The notes beneath the pieces were generated by a model. That model did no database searches. It was not told the DNA's origin and saw only the letters and a program-made list of their open reading frames with translations. Source: Ranitomeya variabilis (Eukaryota > Chordata > Amphibia > Anura > Dendrobatidae). From it: a DNA stretch of 64,000 nt. Positions 1 to 10,721 of the stretch are shown here, in pieces; within the stretch, counting starts at the first letter, position 1, and each line of letters opens with the position of its first letter. Location: contig NC_135232.1 in NCBI RefSeq assembly GCF_051348905.1, positions 832,299,388 to 832,363,387 of the forward strand. Direction: 5' to 3'. A program made the translations under genes and the position numbers.

Positions 1-1010
1 ACAGGGGCTCTCCAAACGCGACATGGTGTCCGCTAATGATTGAAGCTAATTTTCCATTCAAAAAGCCAAATGGCGTGCCTTCCCTTCCGAGCCCTGCCGT
101 GCGCCCAAACAGTGGTTTACCCCCACATATGGGGTATCATCGTACTCAGAACAAACTGGACAACAACATTTGGGGTCCAATTTATCCTATTATCCTTGGG
201 AAAATAAAAAACTCCGGGCTAAAAATAATTTTTGAGGAAAGAAAAATAATTTTTTTATTTTCATGGCTCTGCGTTATAAACTTCTGTGAAGCACCTGGGT
301 GTTTTAAGTGCTCACTATGCATCTAGATTAGTTTCTTGGGGGGTCTAGTTTCCAAAATGGGGTCACTTGTAGGGGAGCTCCAATGTTTAGGCACACAGGG
401 GCTCTCCAAACGCGACATGGTGTCCACTAACGATTGGAGCTAATTTTCCATTCAAAAAGTCAAATGGCGCGCCTTCCCTTCCGAGCCTTGCCGTGCACCC
501 AAACAGTGGTTTACCCCCACATATGAGGTATCGGGGTACTCAGGAGAAATTGCCCAACAAATTTTAGGATCCATTTTATCCTGTTGCCCATGTGAAAATG
601 AAAAAATTGAGGCTAAAAGAAATTTTGTGTGAAAAAAAAGTACTTTTTCATTTTTACGGATCAATTTGTGAAGCACCTGAGGGTTTAAAGTGCTCACTAT
701 GCATCTAGATAAGTTCCTTGGGGGTCTAGTTTCCAAAATGGGGTCACTTGTGGGGGAGCTCCAATGTTTAGGCACACAGGGCCTCTCCAAACCTGACATG
801 GTGTCCGCTAAAGATTGGAGCCAATTTTTCATTCAAAAAGTCAAATGGCGCTCCTTCCCTTCCGAGCCCTGCCGTGCGCCCAAACAGTGGTTTACCCCCA
901 CATATGAGGTATCAACGTACTCAGGACAAATTGGACAACAAAATTCGTGGTCCAGTTTCTCCTTTTACCCTTGGGAAAATAAAAAAATTGTTGCGAAAAG
1001 ATCATTTTTG
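1..1010. repeat. ~380-395-bp tandem repeat, three units
   Basis: Units start near 1, 395 and 776, each opening with ACAGGG(G/C)CTCTCCAAAC and carrying the landmarks AAACAGTGGTTTACCCCCAC and GTACTCAGGA. They are diverged relatives of the 391-bp units at 5740-8780, so this array is a normal internal part of the element family. Short open frames that recur in each unit follow the repeat and are not genes. Confidence 0.85.
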
Positions 1011-1635
1011 TGACTAAAAAGTTAAATGTTAATTTTTCCCCTCCATGTTGCTTCTGCTGCTGTGAAACACCTGAAGGGTTAATAAACTTCTTGAATGTGG
1101 TTTTGAGCACCTTGAGGGGTGCAGTTTTTAGAATGGTGTCACTTTTGGGTATTTTCAGCCATATAGAACCCTCAAACTGACTTCAAATGTGAGGTGGTCC
1201 CTAAAAAAATGGTTTTGTAAATTTTGTTGTAAAAATGAGAAATCACTGGTCAAATTTTAACCCGTATAACTTCCTAGCGAAATAAAAATTTGTTTCCAAA
1301 TATGTGCTGATGTAAAGTAGACATGTGGGAAATGTTATTTATTAACTATTTTGTGTCACATAACTCTCTGGTTTAACAGAATAAAAATTCAAAATGTGAA
1401 AATTGCAAAATTTTCAAATTTTTCGCCAAATTTCTGTTTTTTTCACAAATAAACTCAGAAATTATTGACCTAAATTTACCACTATCATGAAGCCCAATAT
1501 GTCACGAAAAAACAATCTCAGAACCGCAAGGATCCGTTGAAGCGTTCCTGAGTTATTACCTCATAAAGGACACTGGTCAGAATTGCAAAAAATGGCAAGG
1601 TCATTAAGGCCAAAATAGGCTGGGTCATGAAGGGG
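1..1635. mobile_element. piggyBac-type non-autonomous element, right-hand part
   Basis: The right terminus CATGAAGGGG ends at 1635 and is followed by TTAA (1636-1639), the target duplicated by piggyBac transposons. The last ~550 bases align by eye with the last ~550 bases of the element ending at 9331, including the block beginning AATATGTCACGA and the one ending in GAAGGGG. The left end lies outside the window. No transposase is visible, so this is a passenger element. The superfamily call rests on the TTAA target and the CCCCTT terminus. Confidence 0.7.
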
Positions 1636-1639
1636 TTAA

Positions 1640-2682
1640 AGAGCTCCCTTAAAAAGCTCCTTTTTTTGTTGCCTGGTTGCTCACATTGGACACAATACAC
1701 TTCATATAAATTTGATAAAGCAATGTTATTAGTTTGGCTCAGTAGTTCATTAAAAATATAGCTTTGTCCACTATATTATTTTCTCTCCTTGAGAGCCATA
1801 ACTTTGGCTGCCTTAAATATACAAATAGAGAATATACAAATGGCGATTTGTAAGCAAGATTAAAATACTGTATACTGAATGCATTCAGAAAATCACATTG
1901 CTGCATTTCTTGTAAAACATTTACAGATGTGACAGACAATGCTCATAGTGACACAATCATGATAAATGTTTTATTCACTTCACAAACAGTTCTAAGCCTC
2001 TAAATGTTTGCTGTCATTGTAAAATATTAAGGTTTACTGAAACTATGCCTGTGGTAATTTGATATAAATCCCTGTGGCTTTTATTTTCTAGGGGTTTATG
2101 GCCCTCATCTGATGACTCCATGATATCTCAGTTTCATCCAACCTTGAAAAGTGGCCACTTGAAGGTCTGGGTGAAACTAGAGTTACTACATAGTGTAAAT
2201 CACTATATAAGACCAGAGAAACAGGACTAAGACACATGCCAAAACTGGGGTACCTGTACATATACAGTGTTCAGATATCTGCATAATTGGGGACGCCCAT
2301 GCAGTGTAGGTAATCTCCCAGGGTTGTCTGTCTTGGTGTTCCTTCTCTGATATTCCAGACGGATGATGTTTAAAAGCCTCTTGGTGATGATCCAAGTATA
2401 CTGTATGCAGTTAATCTTCATATATACATAATCACTATATTTATTTAATCCTTATATGTACTTATTAACCTTTGTATGTTAACATATACAAAAGTGTACG
2501 CACTCACTGTTAGGGCTGGCGGAACGCACCAAGTAAACATAGAGATGTTAATTTGTGCATTTGCAGCCCGGGGTCCACCGTGCAGGAAAAGAACCTGCTG
2601 CTGGCAAACTGTGGCACTATATGGTGGTAGAAGCAATCTCTGTTGCTTCACAGAGTCGTTATAAAGAAAGGGCTGTGTCCTG
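1640..2682. other. no gene seen between two piggyBac-type elements
   Basis: About 1.04 kb of AT-rich sequence separates TTAA 1636-1639 from TTAA 2683-2686. I see no repeat termini, tRNA or convincing reading frame here. It looks like single-copy flanking DNA. Confidence 0.5.
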
Positions 2683-2702
2683 TTAACCCCTTCCTGACAT
2701 CC

Positions 2703-2761
2703 GACGTACTATCCCGTCGAGGTGGGGTGGGCCCGTATGACCGCCGACGGGATAGTACGTC
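2703..2761. repeat. subterminal hairpin of the piggyBac-type element
   Basis: GACGTACTATCCCGTCG (2703-2719) is exactly inverted at 2745-2761, leaving a 25-base loop. Further GC-rich palindromes follow to about 3080, for example around GATCGCGTTGCTGCG and CGGATCC. Strong secondary structure near the ends is common in short non-autonomous elements. Confidence 0.75.
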
Positions 2762-4325
2762 ATAGCCGATCGGCCGCGCTCACGGGGGGAGCGCGGCCGA
2801 TCGCGGCCGGGTGTCGGCTGCATATCGCAGCTGACATCCGGCACTATGTGCCAGGAGCGGTCACGGACCGCTCCCGGCACATTAACCCCTGGCACACCGC
2901 GATCAAACATGATCGCGATGTGCCGGCGGTGCAGGGAAGCATCGCGCAGGGAGGGGGCTCCCTGCGGGCTTCCCTGAGCCCCCCGCAGCAACGCGATGTG
3001 ATCGCGTTGCTGCGAGGGTCTTACCTCCCTCCCTGCCTGCTCCAGACCCGGATCCAAGATGGCCGCGGATCCGGGTCCTGCAGGGAGGGAGGTGGCTTCA
3101 CAGACGCCTGCTCAGAGCAGGCACTGTGAAGCAGCCTGTACTTCTCGCAGATCAGTGATCTGTCAGAGTGCTATGCAAACTGGCAGATCACCGATCTGTA
3201 TTGTCCCCCCCTGGGGCAAAGTAAAAAAGTAAAAAAAAAAATTTCCAAATGTGTAAAAAAAAATAAAAAAAAATATTCCAAAATAATGAAAAAAAAAATA
3301 TATATATTATTCCCATAAATACATTTCTTTATCTAAATAAAAAAAAAAAGCAATAAAAGTACACATATTTAGTATCGCCGCGTCCGTAACGACCCCACCT
3401 ATAAAACTGCCCCACTAGTTAACCCCTTCAGTAAACACCGTAAGAAAAAAAAAAAAAAAACGAGGCAAAAAACAACGCTTTATTACCATACCGCCGAACA
3501 AAAAGTGGAATAACACGCGATCAAAAAGACTGATATAAATATCCATGGTACCGCTGAAAACGTCATCTTGTCCCGCAAAAAACAAGCCGCCATACAGCAT
3601 CATCAGCAAAAAAATAAAAAAGTTATAGTCCTGAGAAAAAAGCGATACCAAAATAATTATTTTTTCTATAAAATAGTTTTTATCGTATAAAAGCGCCAAA
3701 ACATAAAAAAATGATATAAATGAGATATCGCTGTAATCGTACTGACCCGAAGAATAAAACTGCTTTATCAATTTTACCAAACGCGGAACGGTATAAACGC
3801 CTCTCCCAAAAGAAATTCAGGAATTGCTGGTTTTTGGTCATTCTGCCTCACAAAAATCGGAATAAAAAGCGATCAAAAACGGTCACGTGTCCGAAAATGT
3901 TACCAATAAAAACGTCAACTCGTCCCGCAAAAAACAAGACCTCACATGACTCTGTGGAGCAAAATGTGGAAAAATTATAGCTCTCAAAATGTGGAGACGC
4001 AAAAACTTTTTTGCTATAAAAAGCGTCGCTGGTTTCACACTTGCGTTTTTGTCTGCAGCGTTTTTTGCACAAAAAAACGCATGCGTTTTTTCCCTATATT
4101 TAACATTGAAAACGCATGCGTTTTTTTGTAGACGTTTGGTCGCGTTTTCAAACGCATGCGGTTTTTTTCTGCATGCGTTAATTTTCAGAAATACAACCTG
4201 CAGTATTTTCTTGGTGTTTTTAAGCACATGCGTTTGTTTGCGTTAAAAACGCATGCATTTTTATCGAAAAAAAACAGAAAACACACTGAAAAGCCACCCA
4301 CCATCAAGGTGATAAAGGGATCCAA

Positions 4326-4366
4326 ACCCTAACCCTAACTCTACCCCTAACCTCACCCCTAACCGT
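4326..4366 (-). repeat. short CCCTAA telomere-like tract
   Basis: Degenerate (CCCTAA)n: AACCCTAACCCTAACTC followed by ACCCCTAACC units. It abuts the left side of the 15-bp minisatellite and is opposite in orientation to the TTAGGG-like tract on its right side. Confidence 0.8.
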
Positions 4367-4392
4367 TTAATGAACATTTTCTGACAGTGATA

Positions 4393-5453
4393 GTGCCACG
4401 TATTTCAGTGCCACGTATTTCAGTGCCACGTATTTCAGTGCCACGTATTTCAGTGCCACGTATTTCAGTGCCATGTATTTCAGGGCAACGTATCACGTAT
4501 TTCAGTGCCACGTGTTTCAGTGCCACGTATTTCAGTGCCACGTATCACGTATTTCAGTGCCACATATTTTAGTACCACGTATTTCAGTTGCACGTGTTTC
4601 AGTGCCACGTATTTCAGTGCCACGTATTTCAGTGCCACGTATTTCAGTGCCACGTATCACGTATTTCAGTGCCACGTGTTTCAGTGCCACGTATTTAAGT
4701 GCCACGTATCACATATTTCAGTGCCACGTATTTAAGTGCCACGTATTTCAGTGCCACGTATTTCAGTGCCACGTATTTCAGTGCCACGTATCACGTATTT
4801 CAGTGCCACGTATCACGTATTTCAGTGCCACATATTTTAGTACCACGTATTTCAGTTGCACGTGTTTCAGTGCCACGTATTTCAGTGCCACGTATTTCAG
4901 TGCCACGTATTTCAGTGCCACGTATCACGTATTTCAGTGCCACGTGTTTCAGTGCCACGTATTTAAGTGCCACGTATCACATATTTCAGTGCCACGTATT
5001 TAAGTGCCACGTATTTCAGTGCCACATATTTCAGTGCCACGTATTTCAGTGCCACGTATTTCAGTGCCACGTATTTCAGTGCCACGTATTTAAGTGCCAC
5101 GTATCACATATTTAAGTGCCACGTATTTAAGTGCCACGTATTTAAGTGCCACGTATTTCAGTGCCACGTATTTCAGTGCCACGTATTTCAGTGCCACGTA
5201 TCACGTATTTCAGTGCCACGTGTTTCAGTGCCACGTATTTAAGTGCCACGTATCACATATTTAAGTGCCACGTATTTCAGTGCCACGTATTTCAGTGCCA
5301 CGTATTTCAGTGCCACGTATTTCAGTGCCACGTGTTTCAGTGCCACGTATTTAAGTGCCACGTATCACATATTTCAGTGCCACGTATTTCAGTGCCACGT
5401 ATTTCAGTGCCACGTATTTCAGTGCCACGTATTTCAGTGCCACGTATTTCAGT
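4393..5453. repeat. 15-bp minisatellite (GTGCCACGTATTTCA)n
   Basis: Roughly 65-70 units of GTGCCACGTATTTCA. Variants include TATTTAAG, CACGTGTTTCAG (a CACGTG E-box) and units lengthened by an extra TATCACG. A higher-order block of several units recurs with the same variants in the same order, for example the run with CACATATTTTAGTACCACG near 4560 and again near 4830. The long open frames across it exist only because 15 is divisible by three. Confidence 0.95.
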
Positions 5454-5456
5454 CAC

Positions 5457-5730
5457 GTTTAGGGTTAGGGTTAGGGGTAGGGTTAGGGTTAGGGCTAGGG
5501 TTGGAGGTAAAGTTAGGGTTGTGGCTAAAGTTAGGGTTGGGGCTAAAGTTAGGGTTGGGGCTAAAGTTAGGGTTGGGGCTAAAGTTAGGGTTAGGGTTTG
5601 GATTACATTTACGTTTGGATTAGGGTTGGGATTAGAATTATGGGTGTGTCAGGGCTAGGGGTGTGGTTAGGGTTACCATTGGGATTAGGGTTAGGGGTGT
5701 GTTTGGGTTAGGGTTTCAGGTAGAATTGGG
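5457..5730 (+). repeat. degenerate TTAGGG-type tract
   Basis: It begins with four to five near-perfect TTAGGG units, then decays into an 18-bp derivative (TTAGGGTTGGGGCTAAAG) repeated several times, then into looser G-rich units to about 5730. It lies inside the transposon, so it is not a chromosome end. Confidence 0.85.
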
Positions 5731-5739
5731 GAGTTTCCA

Positions 5740-8700
5740 CTGTCCAGGCACATCAGGGGCTCTCCAAGCGCGACATGGCGTCCAATCTCAATTCCAGCCA
5801 ATTCTGCGTTGAAAAAGTAAAACAGTGCTCCTTCCCTTCCGAGCTCTCCCGTGCGCCCAAAAAGGGGTTTACCCCAACATATGTGTTATCAGCGTACTCG
5901 GGACAAATTGAACAACAACTTCTGGGGTCCAAGCTCTCTTGTTATCCTTAGGAAAATAAAAATTTGGGGGGCTAAAAATCATTTTTGTGGGAAAAAAAAG
6001 ATGTTTTATTTTCACGGCTCTGCGTTATAAACTGTAGTGAAACACTTGGGGGTTCAAAGTTCTCACAACACATCTAGATAAGTTCCTTGGGAGGTCTAGT
6101 TTCCAATATGGGGTCACTTGTGGGGGGTTTGTACTGTTTGGGTACATCAGGGGCTCTGCAAATGCAACGTGACGCCTGCAGACCAATCCATTTAAGGCTG
6201 CATTCCAAATGGCGCTCCTTCCCTTCCGAGCTCTGTCATGCACCCAAACAGTGGTTCCCCCCCACATATGGGGTATCAGCGTACTCAGGACAAATTGGAC
6301 AACAACTTTTGGGGCAAAATTTATCCTGTTACCCTTGTGAAAATACAAAACTGGGGGCTAAAAAATCATTTTTGTGAAAAAAAAAAAGAATTTTTATTTT
6401 CACGGATTTGCGCTATAAACTTTAGTGAAACACTTGGGGGTTCAAAGTTCTCAAAACACATCTAGATAAGTTCCTTGGGAGGTCTAGTTTCCAATATGGG
6501 GTCACTTGTGGGGGGTTTGTACTGTTTGGGTACATCAGGGGCTCTGCAAATGCAACGTGACGGCTGCTGACCAATCCATTTAAGTCTGCATTCCAAATGG
6601 CGCTCCTTCCCTTCCGAGCTCTGTCATGCGCCCAAACAGTGGTTCCCCCCCACATATGGGGTATCAGCGTACTCAGGACAAATTGGACAACAAATTTTGG
6701 GGTCCAATTTATTCTGTTACCCTTGTAAAAATACAAAGCTGGGGGCTAAAAAATCATTTTTGAGAAAAAAAAAAAAATTATTTTCACGGCTCTGCGTTAT
6801 AATCTGTAGTGAAACACTTGGGGGTTCAAAGCTCTCAAAACACATCTAGATAAGTTCATTAGGGGGTCTACTTTCCAAAATGGTGTCACTTGTAGGGAGT
6901 TTCAATGTGTAGGCACATCAGGGGCTCTCCAAACGCAACATGGCGTCCCATCTCAATTCCAGTCAATTTTGCATTGAAAAGTCAAATGGCGCTCCTTCCC
7001 TTCCAAGCTCTGCCATGCGCCCAAACAATGGTTTACACCCACATATGGGGTATCAGCGTACTCAGGACAAATTGCACAACATTTTTTGGGGTCCAATTTC
7101 TTCTCTTACCCTTGGGAAAATAAAAAATTGGGGGCAAAAAGATCATTTTTATGAAAAAATATGATTTTTTATTTTTACGGCTCTGCATTATAAACTTCTG
7201 TGAAGCACTTGGTGGGTCAAAGTGCTCACCACACATCTAGATAAGTTCCTTAGGGGGTCTACTTTCCAAAATGGTGTCACTTGTAGGGAGTTTCAATGTT
7301 TAGGCACATCAGGAGCTCTCCAAACGCAACATGGCGTCCCATCTCAATTCCAGTCAATTTTGCATTGAAAAGTCAAATGGCGCTCCTTCACTTCCAAGCT
7401 CTGCCATGCGCCCAAACAATGGTTTACACCCACATATGGGGTATCAGCGTACTCAGGACAAATTGCACAACATTTTTTGGGGTCCAATTTCTTCTCTTAC
7501 CCTTGGGAAAATAAAAAATTGGGGGCGAAAAGATCATTTTTGTGAAAAAATATGATTTTTTATTTTTACGGCTCTGCATTATAAACTTCTGTGAAGCACT
7601 TGGTGGGTCAAAGTGCTCACCACACATCTAGATAAGTTCCTTAGGGGGTCTACTTTCCAAAATGGTGTCACTTGTAGGGAGTTTCAATGTTTAGGCACAT
7701 CAGGAGCTCTCCAAACGCAACATGGCGTCCCATCTCAATTCCAGTCAATTTTGCATTGAAAAGTCAAATGGCGCTCCTTCACTTCCAAGCTCTGCCATGC
7801 GCCCAAACAATGGTTTACACCCACATATGGGGTATCAGCGTACTCAGGACAAATTGCACAACATTTTTTGGGGTCCAATTTCTTCTCTTACCCTTGGGAA
7901 AATAAAAAATTGGGGGCGAAAAGATCATTTTTGTGAAAAAATATGATTTTTTATTTTTACGGCTCTGCATTATAAACTTCTGTGAAGCACTTGGTGGGTC
8001 AAAGTGCTCACCACACATCTAGATAAGTTCCTTAGGGGGTCTACTTTCCAAAATGGTGTCACTTGTAGGGAGTTTCAATGTTTAGGCACATCAGGAGCTC
8101 TCCAAACGCAACATGGCGTCCCATCTCAATTCCAGTCAATTTTGCATTGAAAAGTCAAATGGCGCTCCTTCACTTCCAAGCTCTGCCATGCGCCCAAACA
8201 ATGGTTTACACCCACATATGGGGTATCAGCGTACTCAGGACAAATTGCACAACATTTTTTGGGGTCCAATTTCTTCTCTTACGCTTGGGAAAATAAAAAA
8301 TTGGGGGCGAAAAGATCATTTTTGTGAAAAAATATGATTTTTTATTTTTACGGCTCTGCATTATAAACTTCTGTGAAGCACTTGGTGGGTCAAAGTGCTC
8401 ACCACACATCAAGATAAGTTCCTTAGGGGGTCTACTTTCCAAAATGGTGTCACTTGTAGGGGGTTTCAGTGTTTAGGCACATCAGGGGCTCTCCAAACAC
8501 AACATGGCGTCCCATCTCAATTCCAGTCAATTTTGCATTGAAAAGTCAAATGGCGCTCCTTTCCTTCCGAGCTCTGCCATACGCCCAAACAGTGGTTTAC
8601 CCCCACATATGGGGTATCAGCGTACTCAGGACAAATTGTACAACAACTTTCGGGGTCCATTTTCTCCTGTTACCCTTGGTAAAATAAAACAAATTGGAGC

Positions 8701-8780
8701 TGAAATAAATTTTGTGTGAAAAAAAGTTAAATGTTCATTTTTATTTAAACATTCCAAAAATTCCTGTGAAACACCTGAAG
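5740..8780. repeat. 391-bp tandem array, about eight units
   Basis: Units recur near 5750, 6140, 6530, 6912, 7303, 7694, 8085 and 8476. The three units from 7296 to 8468 have an exact 391-bp period and look nearly identical, while the outer units are clearly diverged. Each unit carries AAACA(A/G)TGGTTTAC, CACATATGGGGTATCAGCG and a poly-T/A-rich end. Small frames of 72-74 codons repeat once per unit and are not genes. Confidence 0.95.
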
Positions 8781-9419
8781 GGTTAATAAACTTCTTGAAT
8801 GTGGTTTTGAGCACCTTGAGGGGTGCAGTTTTTAGAATGGTGTCACACTTGAGTATTTTCTATCATATAGACCCCTCAAAATGACTTCAAATGAGATGTG
8901 GTCCCTAAAAAAAAATGGTGTTGTAAAAATGAGAAATTGCTGGTCAACTTTTAACCCTTATAACTCCGTCACAAAAAAAAATTTTGGTTCCAAAATTGTA
9001 CTGATGTAAAGTAGACATGTGGGAAATGTTACTTATTAAGTATTTTGCGTGACATATGTCTGTGATTTAAGGGCATAAAAATTCAAAGTTGGAAAATTGC
9101 AAAATTTTCAAAATTTTTGCCAAATTTCTATTTTTTTCACAAATAAACGCAAGTTATATCAAAGAAATTTTACCACTAACATGAAGTACAATATGTCACG
9201 AGAAAACAATGTCAGAATCGCCAAGATCCGTCAAAGCGTTCCAGAGTTATAGCCTCATAAAGGGACAGTGGTCAGAATTGTAAAAATTGGCCCGGTCATT
9301 AACGTGCAAACCACCCTTGGGGGTGAAGGGGTTAAACTCCACAGGAATACACAGTAACTGCTGAGCAGATAGCAGCTTGTGGTCACGCAGTCAAGGAGGC
9401 AAACATACAATCTCCTCAC

Positions 9420-9891
9420 TGGAGGTGCCGGTATTCTAAGTGACTTATTTCAGCCGGGTCCCTGAATCCATACAAGCGTGACCACATTGGCGCAAAACTC
9501 ATAACATGCACTGATACTAGCGCATGGCCGTGCGGCCATGCGAACCTTATATAGCTGCAGCAAGTACAAGACCTTCCTAGAAGGACCAATGAGGGACTGC
9601 CACAGAGCCTGAGCACCTTCAGGACCTTCCTGGAGAACCAATGGGCTTTGCTGCAGTATCCAAGCATGTGACCCTCGATCTCCAATGAGAGATCTTACCC
9701 TGGGCATGCTCAGAAGGAGAAAAGCAGGACTTAGTCCCAAAAGCGTCTGCTCGCCACTGCCCAGCACTGACTTCAATGGCAGAAGCTGGAAAAGCAGCAG
9801 TAACCCTTTGCACAGAGTCAGACTGAGCGAGACGCTGGGACCGACGTCTCCACGAGCAGGCTCCACTGCAGCAGGAGAAAAATGGGAGACC
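9420..9891 (-). mobile_element. solo LTR, first part (split by Gypsy A)
   Basis: It starts TGGAGGTGCC after CTCAC (9415-9419) and continues at 15692-15748, which ends CCCTAACA and is followed by CTCAC (15749-15753). This 5-bp duplication with TG...CA ends defines a ~529-bp solo LTR. On the minus strand it begins TGTTAGGGGTCGAG. Its family was not recognised. Gypsy A inserted into it later. Confidence 0.75.
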
Positions 9892-10701
9892 TGTTATGGA
9901 CCTGGTGGTTAGGTGCACCTGGAATGACCTGATAGTTAAACACGGAATCAGGACGAGCTCTGGGGAAATGGGAACTCTGCTGACCGCAAATCCTACTCCT
10001 ATCAACACAACTAGAAATAGCCGTGGAGCGTGCCTGACTCTGCCTAGACGCCTCTTCACAGCCTAAGAGCTAGCTACCCCTAAAGAAAGGAAACAAAGCC
10101 TCACTTGCCTCAGAGAAATTTCCCCAAAGGTAAAAGCAGCCCCCCACAAGTATTGACTGTGAGATAAGAGGAAATCACAAACACAGGATGAAATAGGTTT
10201 TAGCAAAGAGAGGCCAGACTAACTAAACAGATTGAGGATAGAAAAGGGATCTTTGCGGTCAACACAAAAAGCTACAAAAACCACGCAGAGTGTGCAAAAA
10301 ATACCCCTGCACCGACTCACGATGCGGTGGTGCCACTCTGCACCCCCAGAGCTTCCAGCTAGCCAGGTAGTTTCATGATAGCAAGCTGGACTAGGACTTA
10401 GCAAGAAAAACCATATGTAACAATTGAACAAGCAGGAACTTAGCTTGTGCTGAAGTAGACAGGTCCTCAGAAAGATCCAGGAGAGATCTGAACCAGTACT
10501 AGAACATTGACAGCTGGCAAGGAATAACGATCTGAGTGGAGTTAAATAGAGAATCCAGCCTAGCCCTAAGCGAGGGCAGCTGGAGAAGGAATCTCAGAAC
10601 CAGCAGCTCCACTCACAGCCACCAGAGGGAGTCCACGGACAGAACTCACCGAAGTACCATTCATGACCACAGGAGGGAGTTCGAGAACGGAATTCACAAC
10701 A
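9892..10701 (-). repeat. Gypsy A 3' LTR
   Basis: 810 bp, starting TGTTATGGACC and ending TTCACAACA on the plus strand. The polypurine tract of the element follows at 10702-10721 (GTACCCCCCCTTGAGG on this strand). It pairs with 14876-15685 over its whole length. Confidence 0.93.
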
Positions 10702-10721
10702 GTACCCCCCCTTGAGGAGGG

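Larger units (their letters stand above)
2687..9331. mobile_element. 6.6-kb non-autonomous piggyBac-type element
   Basis: TTAA at 2683-2686 precedes CCCCTTCCTGACATCC, and GGTGAAGGGG is followed by TTAA at 9332-9335. This gives a TTAA duplication and a short inverted terminal repeat (CCCCTTC). From left to right it holds a GC-rich hairpin zone (2687-3210), an A-rich zone (3220-4030), a block rich in AACGCATGCG (4030-4290), a telomere-like tract, a 15-bp minisatellite, a second telomere-like tract, an array of 391-bp units, and the conserved right end. No transposase is visible. A single 6.6-kb unit is unusually long for a MITE, so it may have grown by internal amplification or by insertions I cannot separate. 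Confidence 0.65.

Noticed and set aside
2722-3129. 135-codon GC-rich frame
   Set aside because: It lies in the hairpin-rich left part of the piggyBac-type element. The opposite strand is equally open, and there are no family motifs.
4473-5658. Long open frames with repeating FSATY/FQCHV/ISVPR peptides
   Set aside because: They are translations of the 15-bp minisatellite in all frames. The period is divisible by three, so stops are rare. There is no start context or homology.
5457-5730. Chromosome end
   Set aside because: The TTAGGG tract is degenerate, short and embedded in a TTAA-flanked element with sequence continuing on both sides.
4393-8780. CRISPR-like regular repeats
   Set aside because: The repeats are contiguous minisatellite or satellite units without unique spacers, and the DNA is clearly eukaryotic.
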